A stretch of 64,000 nucleotides of DNA from positions 2,229,501 through 2,293,500 of the forward strand of contig NZ_CP151076.1 in NCBI RefSeq assembly GCF_038096165.1, written 5' to 3'. The translations under genes were made by a program, and so were the position numbers. The number at the start of each line of letters is the position of its first letter. Positions within the stretch are counted from its first letter, which is position 1. The notes below the pieces were generated by a model. The model was not told the DNA's origin, did not search any database, and saw only the letters and a program-made list of their open reading frames with translations. Origin of the DNA: Pseudomonas sp. G.S.17 (lineage in GTDB: Bacteria > Pseudomonadota > Gammaproteobacteria > Pseudomonadales > Pseudomonadaceae). This document shows positions 1-8,398 of this stretch, piece after piece.

Positions 1-187
1 TTTATGCTGGGGCGGGATTGGGTATTGGTTGCTCAAGTAATACCCCGATATGCAGCCTCGCAGGCTTTGCATCCCTCAAGCCAAAACCAAGTATCGTGAA
101 TGTTCTGCGCGGCTTTGATAGATTCACTGCGCTAACAGCCTGCTTTCACAGCAGTTTCAGATATCGAGCTTCAGATTCGGAATGTTC

Positions 188-1240
188 ATGGCGAAGAAAC
201 CCGCAGCATCCCCCATTGATTTGTCGTCGGCTGCAACCAGGAAAGGCTCCAGCCTGACATTGATTGATGTGGCAAAGGTTGCCGGTGTCTCACCCATGAC
301 TGTCTCCAGGGCATTGCATCGACCGGAACTGGTGACCGAAGAAACCCGGGAAAAGGTCCGCGAGGCTGTGCGCAAGACCGGGTATGTGTCGAACATGCTG
401 GCTGGCGGCCTGGCCAGTAACAAAAGCCGTCTGGTGGCGATTTTCCTGCCGACCATTGCCAACTCGATTTTTGCCGACACTGTGCAATCGCTGATGGATC
501 GTCTGACCGAAGCGGGTTATCAGGCACTGCTGGGTCTAACCGGTTATTCCGCAGAACAGGAAGAAAAACTCCTGGAAGCCGTCCTCGGCCGCCGTCCGGA
601 TGGCATCGTTCTGACCGGCACACTGCACACCGAATCCAGCCGCTTGCGCCTTGCTCAGGCAGGCATTCCTGTGGTCGAAGCCTGGGACTTGAGTGAAGAT
701 CCGCTGGACATGCTGGTGGGTTTCTCTCATGAAAAAGTCGGGGAGGAGACCGCGCGACATCTGGTCGCCAAGGGCTACAAACGGTTTTCAGTGGTGACCA
801 TCAGTGACCCCCGTGGCTTGCGCCGTTGCAATAGCCTGATTGCCGAGCTCAAACGCTTGGGCCTGGACGAAGTGCCGATGGAGGTTTTGGCTCCGCCGGC
901 AACGCTTGAAGTCGGAAGGGAAGGGCTTCGGCGGTTGCTGGAACGGCCGGTACGACCGGATATCGTCGTGTGCAGCTCCGATACCGTGGCCCAGGGTGTG
1001 CTGGCGGAAGCCGCCAGTCGCGGGATGCAGGTGCCTTCGGATCTCGCGGTGATGGGGTTCGGCGATTTGAGCAGCGCGGCGCAGGTGTACCCGGCCTTAT
1101 CGACGGTCAGCGTTGATGGCAAAAGAATCGGCCTGCAAGTGGCCCAGGCGCTGCTTGAGCGCTTCGCCTATCCATCGGGCAGCCACGAGCCGGTGCGAAT
1201 TGATACTGGTTTCACCCTGATCGATCGCGCCAGTACCTGA
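188..1240 (+). CDS. LacI-family transcriptional regulator (GntR/gluconate-type)
   Basis: DNA-binding repressor of the LacI/GalR family, 350 aa. The N-terminal helix-turn-helix reads TLIDVAKVAGVSPMTVSRAL (about residues 20-40), followed by the hinge and a periplasmic-binding-protein-like sugar domain (SRLVAIFLPTIANSIFA, then SSDTVAQGVL near residue 260 and VMGFGD). Two ATG codons lie 6 bp apart; 188 is preferred because GGAA at 179-182 is correctly spaced for it and overlaps the upstream ATG at 182. It lies just upstream of an acid-sugar dehydratase, and two identical perfect palindromes sit in the intervening gap, so it probably represses that gene in response to a sugar acid. The effector is inferred only. 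Confidence 0.9.
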   Translation: MAKKPAASPIDLSSAATRKGSSLTLIDVAKVAGVSPMTVSRALHRPELVTEETREKVREAVRKTGYVSNMLAGGLASNKSRLVAIFLPTIANSIFADTVQSLMDRLTEAGYQALLGLTGYSAEQEEKLLEAVLGRRPDGIVLTGTLHTESSRLRLAQAGIPVVEAWDLSEDPLDMLVGFSHEKVGEETARHLVAKGYKRFSVVTISDPRGLRRCNSLIAELKRLGLDEVPMEVLAPPATLEVGREGLRRLLERPVRPDIVVCSSDTVAQGVLAEAASRGMQVPSDLAVMGFGDLSSAAQVYPALSTVSVDGKRIGLQVAQALLERFAYPSGSHEPVRIDTGFTLIDRAST

Positions 1241-1277
1241 GCAAAACCCCGCAAACGTTGATTGCCTGGTAGTTGAA

Positions 1278-1291
1278 TGATTGCGCAATCA
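1278..1291. promoter_or_regulatory. Probable LacI-family operator, copy 1
   Basis: Perfect 14-bp palindrome TGATTGCGCAATCA with the central CG step typical of LacI-family operators. An identical copy lies 75 bp downstream; both are between the regulator gene and the dehydratase gene. Confidence 0.7.
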
Positions 1292-1352
1292 GTGTAATAT
1301 CCGTCCACAGGTCGGCTGTTCTATCGGGCAGCGTCTTTTTTATAACAGTAGA

Positions 1353-1366
1353 TGATTGCGCAATCA
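1353..1366. promoter_or_regulatory. Probable LacI-family operator, copy 2
   Basis: Second copy of TGATTGCGCAATCA; here the symmetry extends one base each side to a 16-bp palindrome. It lies 74 bp before the dehydratase start. Two identical sites about seven helical turns apart would suit looping by a tetrameric repressor. Confidence 0.7.
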
Positions 1367-1439
1367 TTGCATGCTCACGCCTTATCCGGACGGGTATCTG
1401 ATTCTCTGCTCAAGACATCACGATTGAAGGGGAGCACCC

Positions 1440-2600
1440 ATGCTCGCACAACAACAATCCATCAAGTCCGCTGATGATGACCGCATTGCCTGGGTTCGGG
1501 TTTCGTCGGTCATTCTGCCGCTGGCCAACCCGATCAGCGATGCCAAGGTGCTGACCGGTCGACAAAAGCCGATGACCGAAATCGTCATCCTGTTCGCTGA
1601 AATCGAAACCGTTGACGGCCATAGCGGCCTTGGCTTCAGCTACTCCAAGCGTGCCGGCGGGCCGGGACAATTTGCCCATGCCAAGGAAATCGCCCCGGCG
1701 CTGATCGGCGAAAACCCCAGTGACATCGCCAAGTTGTGGACCAAGCTGTGCTGGGCCGGCGCATCGGTGGGCCGCAGCGGCATGTCGACCCAGGCGATCG
1801 GCGCCTTCGATGTGGCGTTGTGGGATCTGAAAGCCAAGCGCGCCAACCTGTCGCTGGCCCGCTTGCTGGGTGCGCAACGTGATTCGGTGCGCTGCTACAA
1901 CACCTCCGGCGGTTTCCTGCACACGCCGCTGGATCAGTTGATGAAGAACACCGACCTGTCCCGGGAAAAGGGTATTGGCGGCATCAAGCTGAAAGTCGGC
2001 CAGCCGGACTGCGCCATCGACATCAAACGCGTCAGCACGGTTCGCAAACACCTGGGTGATGACTTCCCGCTGATGGTCGATGCCAACCAGCAATGGGATC
2101 GCCCAACGGCGCAGCGCATGTGCCGTCGATTTGAAGAGCACAACCTGATCTGGATCGAAGAACCCCTGGACTGCTACGACGCGGAAGGCCATGCCGCGCT
2201 GGCGCAGCAATTCGATACGCCGATTGCCACCGGCGAAATGCTCACCAGCGTTGCCGAACACGCCGAGTTCATCAAGCTGCGCGGCGCTGACTTCCTGATG
2301 CCCGACGCACCGCGCGTCGGCGGCATCACGCCTTACCTGAAAGTCGCGGCAATGGCCGAGCAAGCAGGTCTGATGCTCGCACCGCACTTCGCCATGGAAC
2401 TGCACGTTCACCTGGCCGCTGCCTATCCGACCGAGCCTTGGGTCGAGCATTTCGAGTGGCTTGAGCCGCTGTTCAACGAGCGTCTGGAAACCCGCGACGG
2501 GCGAATGCTTGTGCCAACCCGGCCCGGTTTGGGGCTGACGCTCAGCGGACAGGTCAAGCCGTGGACAGCTCAGGAAGCCGAAGTCGGAACTCGTCCCTGA
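1440..2600 (+). CDS. Enolase-superfamily sugar-acid dehydratase (L-talarate/galactarate dehydratase type)
   Basis: Mandelate racemase/muconate lactonizing enzyme fold, 386 aa, cytoplasmic. Visible active-site signatures are the Lys-x-Lys strand GGIKLKVGQ (near residue 183), the metal ligands in MVDANQQWD and IEEPLD, GEML, and a late His in LAPHFAMELHVH. These match the L-talarate/galactarate dehydratase branch, which dehydrates a hexarate to a 2-keto-3-deoxy acid. A good ribosome site (AGGGGAG) precedes the ATG. It sits behind two LacI-type operators and ahead of a 2-hydroxyacid dehydrogenase. Exact substrate is inference; other acid sugars remain possible. Confidence 0.82.
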   Translation: MLAQQQSIKSADDDRIAWVRVSSVILPLANPISDAKVLTGRQKPMTEIVILFAEIETVDGHSGLGFSYSKRAGGPGQFAHAKEIAPALIGENPSDIAKLWTKLCWAGASVGRSGMSTQAIGAFDVALWDLKAKRANLSLARLLGAQRDSVRCYNTSGGFLHTPLDQLMKNTDLSREKGIGGIKLKVGQPDCAIDIKRVSTVRKHLGDDFPLMVDANQQWDRPTAQRMCRRFEEHNLIWIEEPLDCYDAEGHAALAQQFDTPIATGEMLTSVAEHAEFIKLRGADFLMPDAPRVGGITPYLKVAAMAEQAGLMLAPHFAMELHVHLAAAYPTEPWVEHFEWLEPLFNERLETRDGRMLVPTRPGLGLTLSGQVKPWTAQEAEVGTRP

Positions 2601-2676
2601 ACTGAACCGCGCTGTGGCTTGCAGCGCCCTGGTGTGCGAGGCTCTGACCAGAGCCTCTATAAAAGGATGAACAACG

Positions 2677-3630
2677 ATGATCGACAGCAAAAGCGATGTT
2701 TTAGTCTGGGGTCCCATGCATGCGTCCTTGATGCAGGCGCTGGAAGCTAACGTCAATGTGCACAAGCGTTGGGAGATAGTCGACTTCGACAGTTGGGCGG
2801 TTTCCCACGCCGAAGCCATACGCATCGTGGTTACCAGCGGTGTGTACGGTGCCGATAACGCGACGCTGGATAAGCTGCCCAATCTCGAAGCGATCACCAG
2901 TTTTGGTGTCGGTTATGACGCGGTCGACACCGCTTACCTGGCCGGTCGCGGCATCCAGTTGAGCAACACGCCCGACGTGCTCAACAACGCCGTGGCCGAA
3001 ACCGCGCTCGCGCTGATGCTCTGCGTGTCACGGCGCATCAGCGAAGCCGAACGCTTCGTGCGAGCGGGCAAATGGCAGCAGGCGAAATTCCCGCTGGGCA
3101 ACGACCTGCATGGCAAAACCTGCGGCATCGTCGGGTTGGGGAAAATCGGCAAAACCATTGCCAGACTCGTCAGCGCATTCGATATGCACGTCGCCTATTT
3201 CCGGCCAAGCGGGCCTTATGCCGATGTTTCCTACGCTCATTACGCTGATCTTCAGGAACTCGCAGCGGCTGCGGATTACCTGGTCGTCATCGTTCCCGGT
3301 GGCGCTGACACGCGACACTTGATCAACCGTGAAGTCCTGCGCGCACTCGGCCCGTCGTCATTTCTGATCAACGTTGCCCGGGGCACCGTCGTTGACGAAG
3401 CCGCGTTGGTGGCTGCGTTGCTTGAATCTGAAATCGGTGGCGCCGGGCTGGATGTGTTCGATGACGAACCTAATGTTCCGGCCGAATTGATCGCGATGGA
3501 TAACGTCGTGCTGCTGCCGCACATCGGCAGCGGCACCCACGAGACTCGCCAGGCCATGGCGGATCTGGTCTATGCGAATCTTGCCGCGTGGTTTGAGCAC
3601 GGAAAGCTGGTGACGCCGGTGGGTTTGTAG
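2677..3630 (+). CDS. D-isomer-specific 2-hydroxyacid dehydrogenase
   Basis: NAD(P)-dependent 2-hydroxyacid dehydrogenase, 317 aa, of the glyoxylate/hydroxypyruvate reductase group. The nucleotide-binding motif GIVGLGKIGKTIA lies near residue 150; INVARGTVVDEAAL contains the conserved Arg, GLDVFDDEP the catalytic Glu region, and LPHIGS the catalytic His. AAAGGA precedes the ATG. It is 76 bp downstream of the dehydratase and probably co-transcribed, so it may reduce an oxo-acid product of sugar-acid breakdown. Its TAG stop codon lies inside the first arm of a REP-like repeat. Confidence 0.85.
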   Translation: MIDSKSDVLVWGPMHASLMQALEANVNVHKRWEIVDFDSWAVSHAEAIRIVVTSGVYGADNATLDKLPNLEAITSFGVGYDAVDTAYLAGRGIQLSNTPDVLNNAVAETALALMLCVSRRISEAERFVRAGKWQQAKFPLGNDLHGKTCGIVGLGKIGKTIARLVSAFDMHVAYFRPSGPYADVSYAHYADLQELAAAADYLVVIVPGGADTRHLINREVLRALGPSSFLINVARGTVVDEAALVAALLESEIGGAGLDVFDDEPNVPAELIAMDNVVLLPHIGSGTHETRQAMADLVYANLAAWFEHGKLVTPVGL

Positions 3631-3700
3631 GGGCCAACTTGTTGGCGAGGTGTTAGTCCTGCGTAAACAGGGTGATTGTCTCGCGAACAAGTTCGCTCCT
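3627..3700. repeat. REP-like palindromic pair
   Basis: Two GTAGGNGCCAACTTGTTGGCGAG-like units in opposite orientation: one at 3627-3649 and a diverged partner at 3679-3700 (CTCGCGAACAAGTTCGCTCCT). This is the usual form of Pseudomonas REP doublets. The first unit overlaps the stop codon of the upstream gene. Confidence 0.7.
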
Positions 3701-4130
3701 TTCATGTCGCCAGCGTGAATCGGTCAGCGTCATTGTTTCGGAGCCCCGCTTCGAATCGGGTGGCACCAACGGCATTTGCGGTGCGGCTTAGTGAGGTTTC
3801 GCCCTGACGGTCGACCCCCTTTGTTTCGGCAAAGGGGGGAAACCATTCTGCGCTGACGTCCGGCCCCTGCTTCGCAGGGGTTCCTTCGCTCCGGTGCCGT
3901 GGTGTGGGTACGCGCCGACGCGCCATCCCTGGCGCAACGGCGCTCGACCGGCATCCATGCCGGACGCCCCACACCACGACACCTGCGCTCAGCCTCCCGA
4001 CGCGCGTTTGGCGGCGTCTGCCAGATCGCGGCACGGAAAAGCAAAGCAAAAGTAAATCGCGTCGCGGACAAAGTATCTACAGATGGTTTTAACGTACCGC
4101 GAGTTCGCAAACAGAAAATCATTTGCAAGC
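3701..4130. repeat. Hairpin-rich intergenic element, no supported gene
   Basis: This stretch carries several perfect stem-loops: CCCCCTTTG/CAAAGGGGG with a TTTCGG loop (about 3815-3838), CCCCTGC/GCAGGGG (about 3863-3878), and a long-range pair GTGGTGTGGG (about 3899) with CCCCACACCAC (about 3967). Overlapping frames on both strands are open but are Arg/Pro-rich and mutually exclusive, as expected from palindromic GC-rich repeats. I read it as a structured intergenic repeat of unknown role. Confidence 0.5.
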
Positions 4131-4970
4131 CTAGCCCAAATCACTGGCCTGATGCCGTTCCGGCACCTGAGTGGCCTCATCGCCCCAGGTCCGGTTGACG
4201 CGCAGGCCGCGAATCACTGCAGGTCGCTTGGCGATTTCTTGCGCCCAGCGCTGCACATGGGTGTATTCGTGGGCAGCAAGAAATTCCGCAGCCGAATACA
4301 CGTTGCCAAGCACCACCTGGCCATACCACGACCAGACCGCGATATCGGCGATGGTATAGCTGTCGCCAGCCAGATAGGCGCTTTCGCCAAGTCGTCGATC
4401 AAGCACATCCAGCTGCCGCTTGGCCTCCATGGTGAAGCGGTTGATCGGGTACTCAAGCTTCTCCGGCGCATACAGGTAGAAATGCCCGAAGCCGCCGCCT
4501 AGGTAGGGCGCTGCACCCATCTGCCAGAATAGCCAGTTCAGGGTTTCGGTACGCCCAGCCAGATCGGTGGGCAGGAGTGCGCCGAACTTTTCTGCCAGAT
4601 ACAGCAGGATCGAACCGGACTCGAAAACCCGGATCGCCGGCTCGACGCTGCGGTCCAGCAGCGCCGGGATTTTCGAATTCGGGTTGATGTCGACAAAACC
4701 GCTGGAGAATTGATCGCCCTCGTTGATGCGAATCAGCCAGGCGTCGTACTCGGCGCCGGAGTGCCCAAGCGCCAGTAACTCCTCCAGCAGGATTGTCACC
4801 TTCACGCCATTGGGCGTGGCCAGCGAATACAGCTGCAACGGCTGCTTGCCGACCGGCAATACCTTGTCATGGGTCGGTCCGGCAATCGGGCGGTTGATAT
4901 TGGCGAACTGGCCACCAGACGGCGCATCATCTTTCCAGACTGTAGGGGGAACATAGGCAGCTTTGCTCAT
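4131..4970 (-). CDS. yghU: Glutathione S-transferase, YghU-like
   Basis: Glutathione transferase of the YghU (Nu-class) type, 279 aa. The thioredoxin-fold half starts around residue 45 with QLYSLATPNGVKVTILLEEL, includes NPNSKIPALLDR and the ESGSILLYLAEKFG glutathione-site helix, then an all-helical C-terminal half (SYTIADIAVWSWYGQVV). Such proteins act as glutathione-dependent disulfide reductases or peroxidases. GAGG precedes the ATG. It lies 66 bp downstream of a short-chain dehydrogenase on the same strand, probably in one transcript. Confidence 0.85.
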   Translation of the reverse strand: MSKAAYVPPTVWKDDAPSGGQFANINRPIAGPTHDKVLPVGKQPLQLYSLATPNGVKVTILLEELLALGHSGAEYDAWLIRINEGDQFSSGFVDINPNSKIPALLDRSVEPAIRVFESGSILLYLAEKFGALLPTDLAGRTETLNWLFWQMGAAPYLGGGFGHFYLYAPEKLEYPINRFTMEAKRQLDVLDRRLGESAYLAGDSYTIADIAVWSWYGQVVLGNVYSAAEFLAAHEYTHVQRWAQEIAKRPAVIRGLRVNRTWGDEATQVPERHQASDLG

Positions 4971-5036
4971 GAGACGAACCTCGTAATGTGCTAGTTCTGA
5001 TGTGGCGGATCGCGGATTGGCGGCTTTCGATAGCCC

Positions 5037-5789
5037 TCAGCCAGCAGTGACACTCATCCCGCCATCGGCCATGACCACTGATCCAACCATATAGGACGCT
5101 CGACTGGAAGCCAGAAATGCCACCACTTCAGCAATTTCTTCGGGTTGAGCGGCGCGTTTGATGGGTGTGGTTTCTCCATGGCTGGCGAGAAAGGCCGGGC
5201 CGTCATCTACGATTTCATTGAGGATGTTGGTTACGACATCCCCGGAACCGACCGCGTTCACCCGGATTCCGTGGTCAATGACTTCGAGGGCGAGGGTCCG
5301 TGTCAGCTGGGCCAGCGCGCCCTTGGATGCCGCGTAGGCCGAGATCGTCGGGAAAGACTGATACGCCGCGTAAGAGGCGATGTTCACGATTGCCCCGGCG
5401 CCGTTAGGGATCATTGCTTTTACGGCTTCGCGAGCGTGCAGAAACGCCGCCGTGACGTTGACGTGCTGAATTCGCTCCCATTCCTCGCGTGTCATATCGA
5501 TGAGCAGTTTATTGACGATGATCCCGGCATTGTTCACCAGAATGTCCAGGCGACCGAAATGCTTGATCGCCGTGGCGACGGCCGCTTCGGCTGCGCCGTC
5601 TTCGGTGATGTCCGCAACCAGTGGCACCAGGCCTGGCCGGGCGAGATCCTGCACTGTTGCATTTCTGTCTTCGGCGACCACGCTGGCGCCCCGTGCATGC
5701 AGCAATAGCGCAACGGCGCGGCCTATCCCGCTGGCAGCGCCAGTGACGAGTGCGACCTGACCTGCAAACTCTTTATCCATATCAGACAT
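5037..5789 (-). CDS. Short-chain dehydrogenase/reductase
   Basis: Classical SDR oxidoreductase, 250 aa. Cofactor motif TGAASGIG near residue 17, NNAGI near 90, the catalytic Tyr-x3-Lys in YAASKG near 155, and a C-terminal VMADGGMSV typical of 3-oxoacyl-reductase-like SDRs. GGA lies 7 bp before the ATG. It shares a transcription unit with the downstream glutathione transferase and is divergent from an AraC regulator 164 bp away, which is its probable activator. Substrate cannot be told from the sequence. Confidence 0.85.
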   Translation of the reverse strand: MSDMDKEFAGQVALVTGAASGIGRAVALLLHARGASVVAEDRNATVQDLARPGLVPLVADITEDGAAEAAVATAIKHFGRLDILVNNAGIIVNKLLIDMTREEWERIQHVNVTAAFLHAREAVKAMIPNGAGAIVNIASYAAYQSFPTISAYAASKGALAQLTRTLALEVIDHGIRVNAVGSGDVVTNILNEIVDDGPAFLASHGETTPIKRAAQPEEIAEVVAFLASSRASYMVGSVVMADGGMSVTAG

Positions 5790-5953
5790 GATTGATTCCA
5801 GCTTCCGGTTCAGCGGCGTGATTGCTGCTGAACGACGCCAGCACTGTCGCTTATCCGTGCATTGGCATCTGACGCTGTCCTGTCGAACTGTCGGGATATT
5901 GCTTTTTAATCAGCCAGGATGATTAATGACCCATCAATGAAATCGGTAAATCC

Positions 5954-6865
5954 ATGAAAACTCCGGCACGTCCTGCTCGAATCCCGGCACATGAAATGCC
6001 CGAGCATTTGCCCGCTGGCGCGCATGAGGCGGCAGATCCCTCTACCTATCCTGACGTGCAGTTGCAGGTATATACGCATCACAGCACCGAGCAGACGTTG
6101 ATTGTCCCGGCGGTGGCCGAGCCTTTGTTGGTGCTGGTGTTGTCAGGAAGCGCGCTGGTGCAGGAGCGGGCGGTCGGTCAAGACTGGGTTGCCAACGCAG
6201 TGACTGCCGACGATTTCTTCCTCACCATGTCCCATGAGCCCTATGAAATGCGTTGGGAAACCCAGGGCGGCGCGGATTTTCAGGTAGTACATGTTTATCT
6301 GAGCCAGCGCCTGTTGGACCTGGCAGCGCGGGATGTATTGGCGGGCCGGGTCAATAACCTGCAGTTGCGGGATGTCTCCGGCGCACGAGATGCGCCCGTT
6401 TCCCGGTTGATCAGAGTGTTGCATCAGGAAGTGACAGGGCCTGGACCGATCAGCTCGCTTTATCTACAGGGCGTTGCCCAGGCGCTCGCCATCCATCTGG
6501 CGCGCAACTACCGCGACGAACACGCCGGTCTCAGGCCGCCCAATGCTTTACCCGCGCACAAACTCCACCGGGTGATTGGTCGGATGGAGCGGGGGCTTGC
6601 AACCGAGTTCAGCCTGGCAGCGCTGGCAGCAGAAGCAGGCATGAGCGAGTTTTATTTCAGTCGCCTGTTCCGCAGGGCAACGGGGCAATCTCCATCGCAG
6701 TACTTCATCCAGATGCGAATGGCTGTGGCGCGCCGACTGCTGTTGCAGTCAACGCTAAGCGTCATCGATATCGCCCTCGAAGTGGGCTACGGCAGCCCAA
6801 GTCACTTTGCTCATGTCTTCAAACGCCATAGCGGCATTACGCCGCATGAGTTCCGTAGGGGCTGA
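5954..6865 (+). CDS. AraC-family transcriptional regulator
   Basis: 303 aa. An N-terminal cupin-like sensing domain (about residues 30-190) is followed by the paired helix-turn-helix: SLAALAAEAGMSEFYFSRLF around residue 225 and a second helix pair ending SVIDIALEVGYGSPSHFAHV, then FKRHSGITPHEFR, the family signature. It is divergent from the SDR and glutathione transferase genes, which are its likeliest targets. The inducer is unknown. Confidence 0.88.
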   Translation: MKTPARPARIPAHEMPEHLPAGAHEAADPSTYPDVQLQVYTHHSTEQTLIVPAVAEPLLVLVLSGSALVQERAVGQDWVANAVTADDFFLTMSHEPYEMRWETQGGADFQVVHVYLSQRLLDLAARDVLAGRVNNLQLRDVSGARDAPVSRLIRVLHQEVTGPGPISSLYLQGVAQALAIHLARNYRDEHAGLRPPNALPAHKLHRVIGRMERGLATEFSLAALAAEAGMSEFYFSRLFRRATGQSPSQYFIQMRMAVARRLLLQSTLSVIDIALEVGYGSPSHFAHVFKRHSGITPHEFRRG

Positions 6866-6908
6866 TCCCGGCCGTTGACCAGGAATTATTTCGCCTAAAA
6901 CCGCTGTA

Positions 6909-6927
6909 ATACAATACGATTGTGTAT
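6909..6927. promoter_or_regulatory. Candidate GntR/FCD operator
   Basis: ATACAAT-ACG-ATTGTGTAT, containing a perfect ACAAT/ATTGT inverted repeat with a 3-bp spacer. It lies about 95 bp before the GntR regulator start, so autoregulation is plausible. Confidence 0.45.
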
Positions 6928-7021
6928 AACGCAGCCGATCATGAGGATTGGTTACGCTCGATCCAGGCGACGGCCCGCGCGGCGTCGCAGCAATGAATGT
7001 AAAGGTCTCAGGGAATACACC

Positions 7022-7702
7022 ATGAAAGTACAACGCCAGGCGTCATCTTTGCGGCATCAGGTGCAGGATGCGCTGCGCAACGAAATCATCTCCGGTCGGT
7101 TCAAACCCGGTGATCGGCTGGTGGAGCAGCAGCTCTACACGGCGCTGGATGTCAGCCGCACCTCGTTGCGCGAAGCGCTGCGGCAACTGGAAGCGGAAGG
7201 TTTGGTGGAGCAGGTTCCCCATCGCGGGGCGTACGTGGCATCAGTGGATGCCAAGGACGCGATTCAGATCTACGACGTGCGCGGCGCGCTGGAAGTGCTC
7301 GCCGTGCGCAATTTCGTGCGCTACGCCACTGACGAAGACGTGACCGAACTGGCGGATGTGTTCGACGAGTTTGTCGAGCAATCCCACACTGAAACCCTCG
7401 ACGGCGCAGCGCTGCTGGACATCAAGCGGCGCTTTTATCATGTGCTGCTGGATATCGAGCAGAGCAACGTGGTCGGCAGCATGCTGGAACAGTTGAACAA
7501 CCGCGTCAGCCTGCTGCGCGCCTTGTCCCTCGGTCGTCAGGGGCGAATGGTGCATACCCTGGCTGAGCTGAAGGAAATCGTGCGCATGATTCAACTGCGC
7601 GATGAACCCGGCGCGTGTGCCGCCGCGTTGCTGCACGTGGAAAACGCCTCGAAAAACGTATTGGAATTGCTGGCGCTGAACGGCGTTCATTCGGTGCAAT
7701 AA
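7022..7702 (+). CDS. GntR-family transcriptional regulator, FCD subfamily
   Basis: 226 aa DNA-binding regulator. The winged helix spans about residues 8-75 (LRNEIISGRFKPGDRL, then SRTSLREALRQLEAEGLV), followed by an all-helical FCD ligand domain with conserved Asp/His metal-ligand positions (RFYHVLLDI). The ATG at 7022 is chosen over an upstream in-frame start at 6920 because AGGGAA precedes it and the winged helix begins right after it. It is the nearest regulator to the unassigned catabolic genes that begin at 8222/8399 and probably controls them. Confidence 0.87.
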   Translation: MKVQRQASSLRHQVQDALRNEIISGRFKPGDRLVEQQLYTALDVSRTSLREALRQLEAEGLVEQVPHRGAYVASVDAKDAIQIYDVRGALEVLAVRNFVRYATDEDVTELADVFDEFVEQSHTETLDGAALLDIKRRFYHVLLDIEQSNVVGSMLEQLNNRVSLLRALSLGRQGRMVHTLAELKEIVRMIQLRDEPGACAAALLHVENASKNVLELLALNGVHSVQ

Positions 7703-7731
7703 ATGATTGTGTACGCAGGCCATTGCTCCCT

Positions 7732-7879
7732 GTAGGAGCCAACTGTCTCGCGAACACGTTCACTCCTACCGAGTTATGTATCGTTCGGTAGGACCGGACT
7801 TGTCCGGGAAGGCGTCGGGTCTGCCGAGAAAGATCTTCAGCGTTTGCGCCGACCTCTTCGGGGACAAGTCCCCTCCTAC
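7732..7879. repeat. REP/REPIN cluster
   Basis: Three palindromic units: 7732-7769 (a hairpin bounded by GTAGGAGCCAAC and GTTCACTCCTAC), 7787-7810 (GTAGGACCGGACTTGTCC) and 7859-7879 in inverse orientation (GGGGACAAGTCCCCTCCTAC). The last two recur at 30648-30712. They fill the gap between the GntR and NIPSNAP genes. Confidence 0.75.
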
Positions 7880-7895
7880 AGCACCCACCCTACAA

Positions 7896-8222
7896 TCAGC
7901 GCAACGCTGAATACGTGGTCGGCGTCAGGAACTGGTTTTCGATGCGCTGCACGATGATCGACTGGGCTTCGCTTTCGGCGCGTTTGGCGATCCATTCGGG
8001 GTCACTCTGAAAAGCGTTCCACTTGATTTCCCGGTCAGCAAGGCTGTCCCATTTCAGCAGATAGGTCAGGGTCTGATTGCTCTCACCGGTCAGTGACGTC
8101 CAGAAACCCACCTGTTCAATTCCATACTTTTCGAAAAACCCCAAGGTGATCTTGCTGAAGCGTTCGTGCAGCGCTGGCAGGCGGCCCGGTGCGCAATGGT
8201 AAATGCGTAGTTCAACGATCAT
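7896..8222 (-). CDS. NIPSNAP-family protein
   Basis: 108 aa, small ferredoxin-like alpha+beta barrel protein of the NIPSNAP family: starts MIVELRIYHCAPGRLPALHERF and contains GFWTSLTG and LTYLLKWDS, typical of the family. The start at 8222 is set by the conserved first strand; a longer in-frame reading runs to 8411 but adds an unrelated N-terminus overlapping the divergent promoter. NIPSNAP proteins often accompany catabolic operons and some bind or process small ligands. It is divergent from the first dehydrogenase of the unassigned locus and shares its promoter region. Confidence 0.78.
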   Translation of the reverse strand: MIVELRIYHCAPGRLPALHERFSKITLGFFEKYGIEQVGFWTSLTGESNQTLTYLLKWDSLADREIKWNAFQSDPEWIAKRAESEAQSIIVQRIENQFLTPTTYSALR

Positions 8223-8282
8223 TTTCTGGTCCTTTGGTAAGTGCCGATCAGGAAATAGGCAAAGTAGCCTATTGACCGATTG

Positions 8283-8295
8283 TATGACAGTCATA
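8283..8295. promoter_or_regulatory. Candidate regulator site in the divergent promoter
   Basis: Perfect inverted repeat TATGAC-A-GTCATA between the NIPSNAP gene and the dehydrogenase at 8399. A related, less symmetric TATGACA sequence occurs at 10795. Both resemble GntR/FCD operators. Confidence 0.5.
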
Positions 8296-8398
8296 TAGTT
8301 TTGTCGCAACTGCTGGCGCGCATCGAGCAGAAAAAACTTCAGGTGCCGCCGTGAACCCGTTTTGAAGAACCTGTTTCCAAAAACAATAGGGCGCGAAA

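Noticed and set aside
1410..2897. 495-codon open frame on the minus strand
   Set aside because: It is the mirror of the dehydratase gene; codon bias of the GC-rich plus-strand gene keeps this frame open and the protein resembles nothing.
3702..4198. Overlapping Arg/Pro-rich frames on both strands
   Set aside because: They coincide with nested inverted repeats and lack ribosome sites; treated as a structured repeat.
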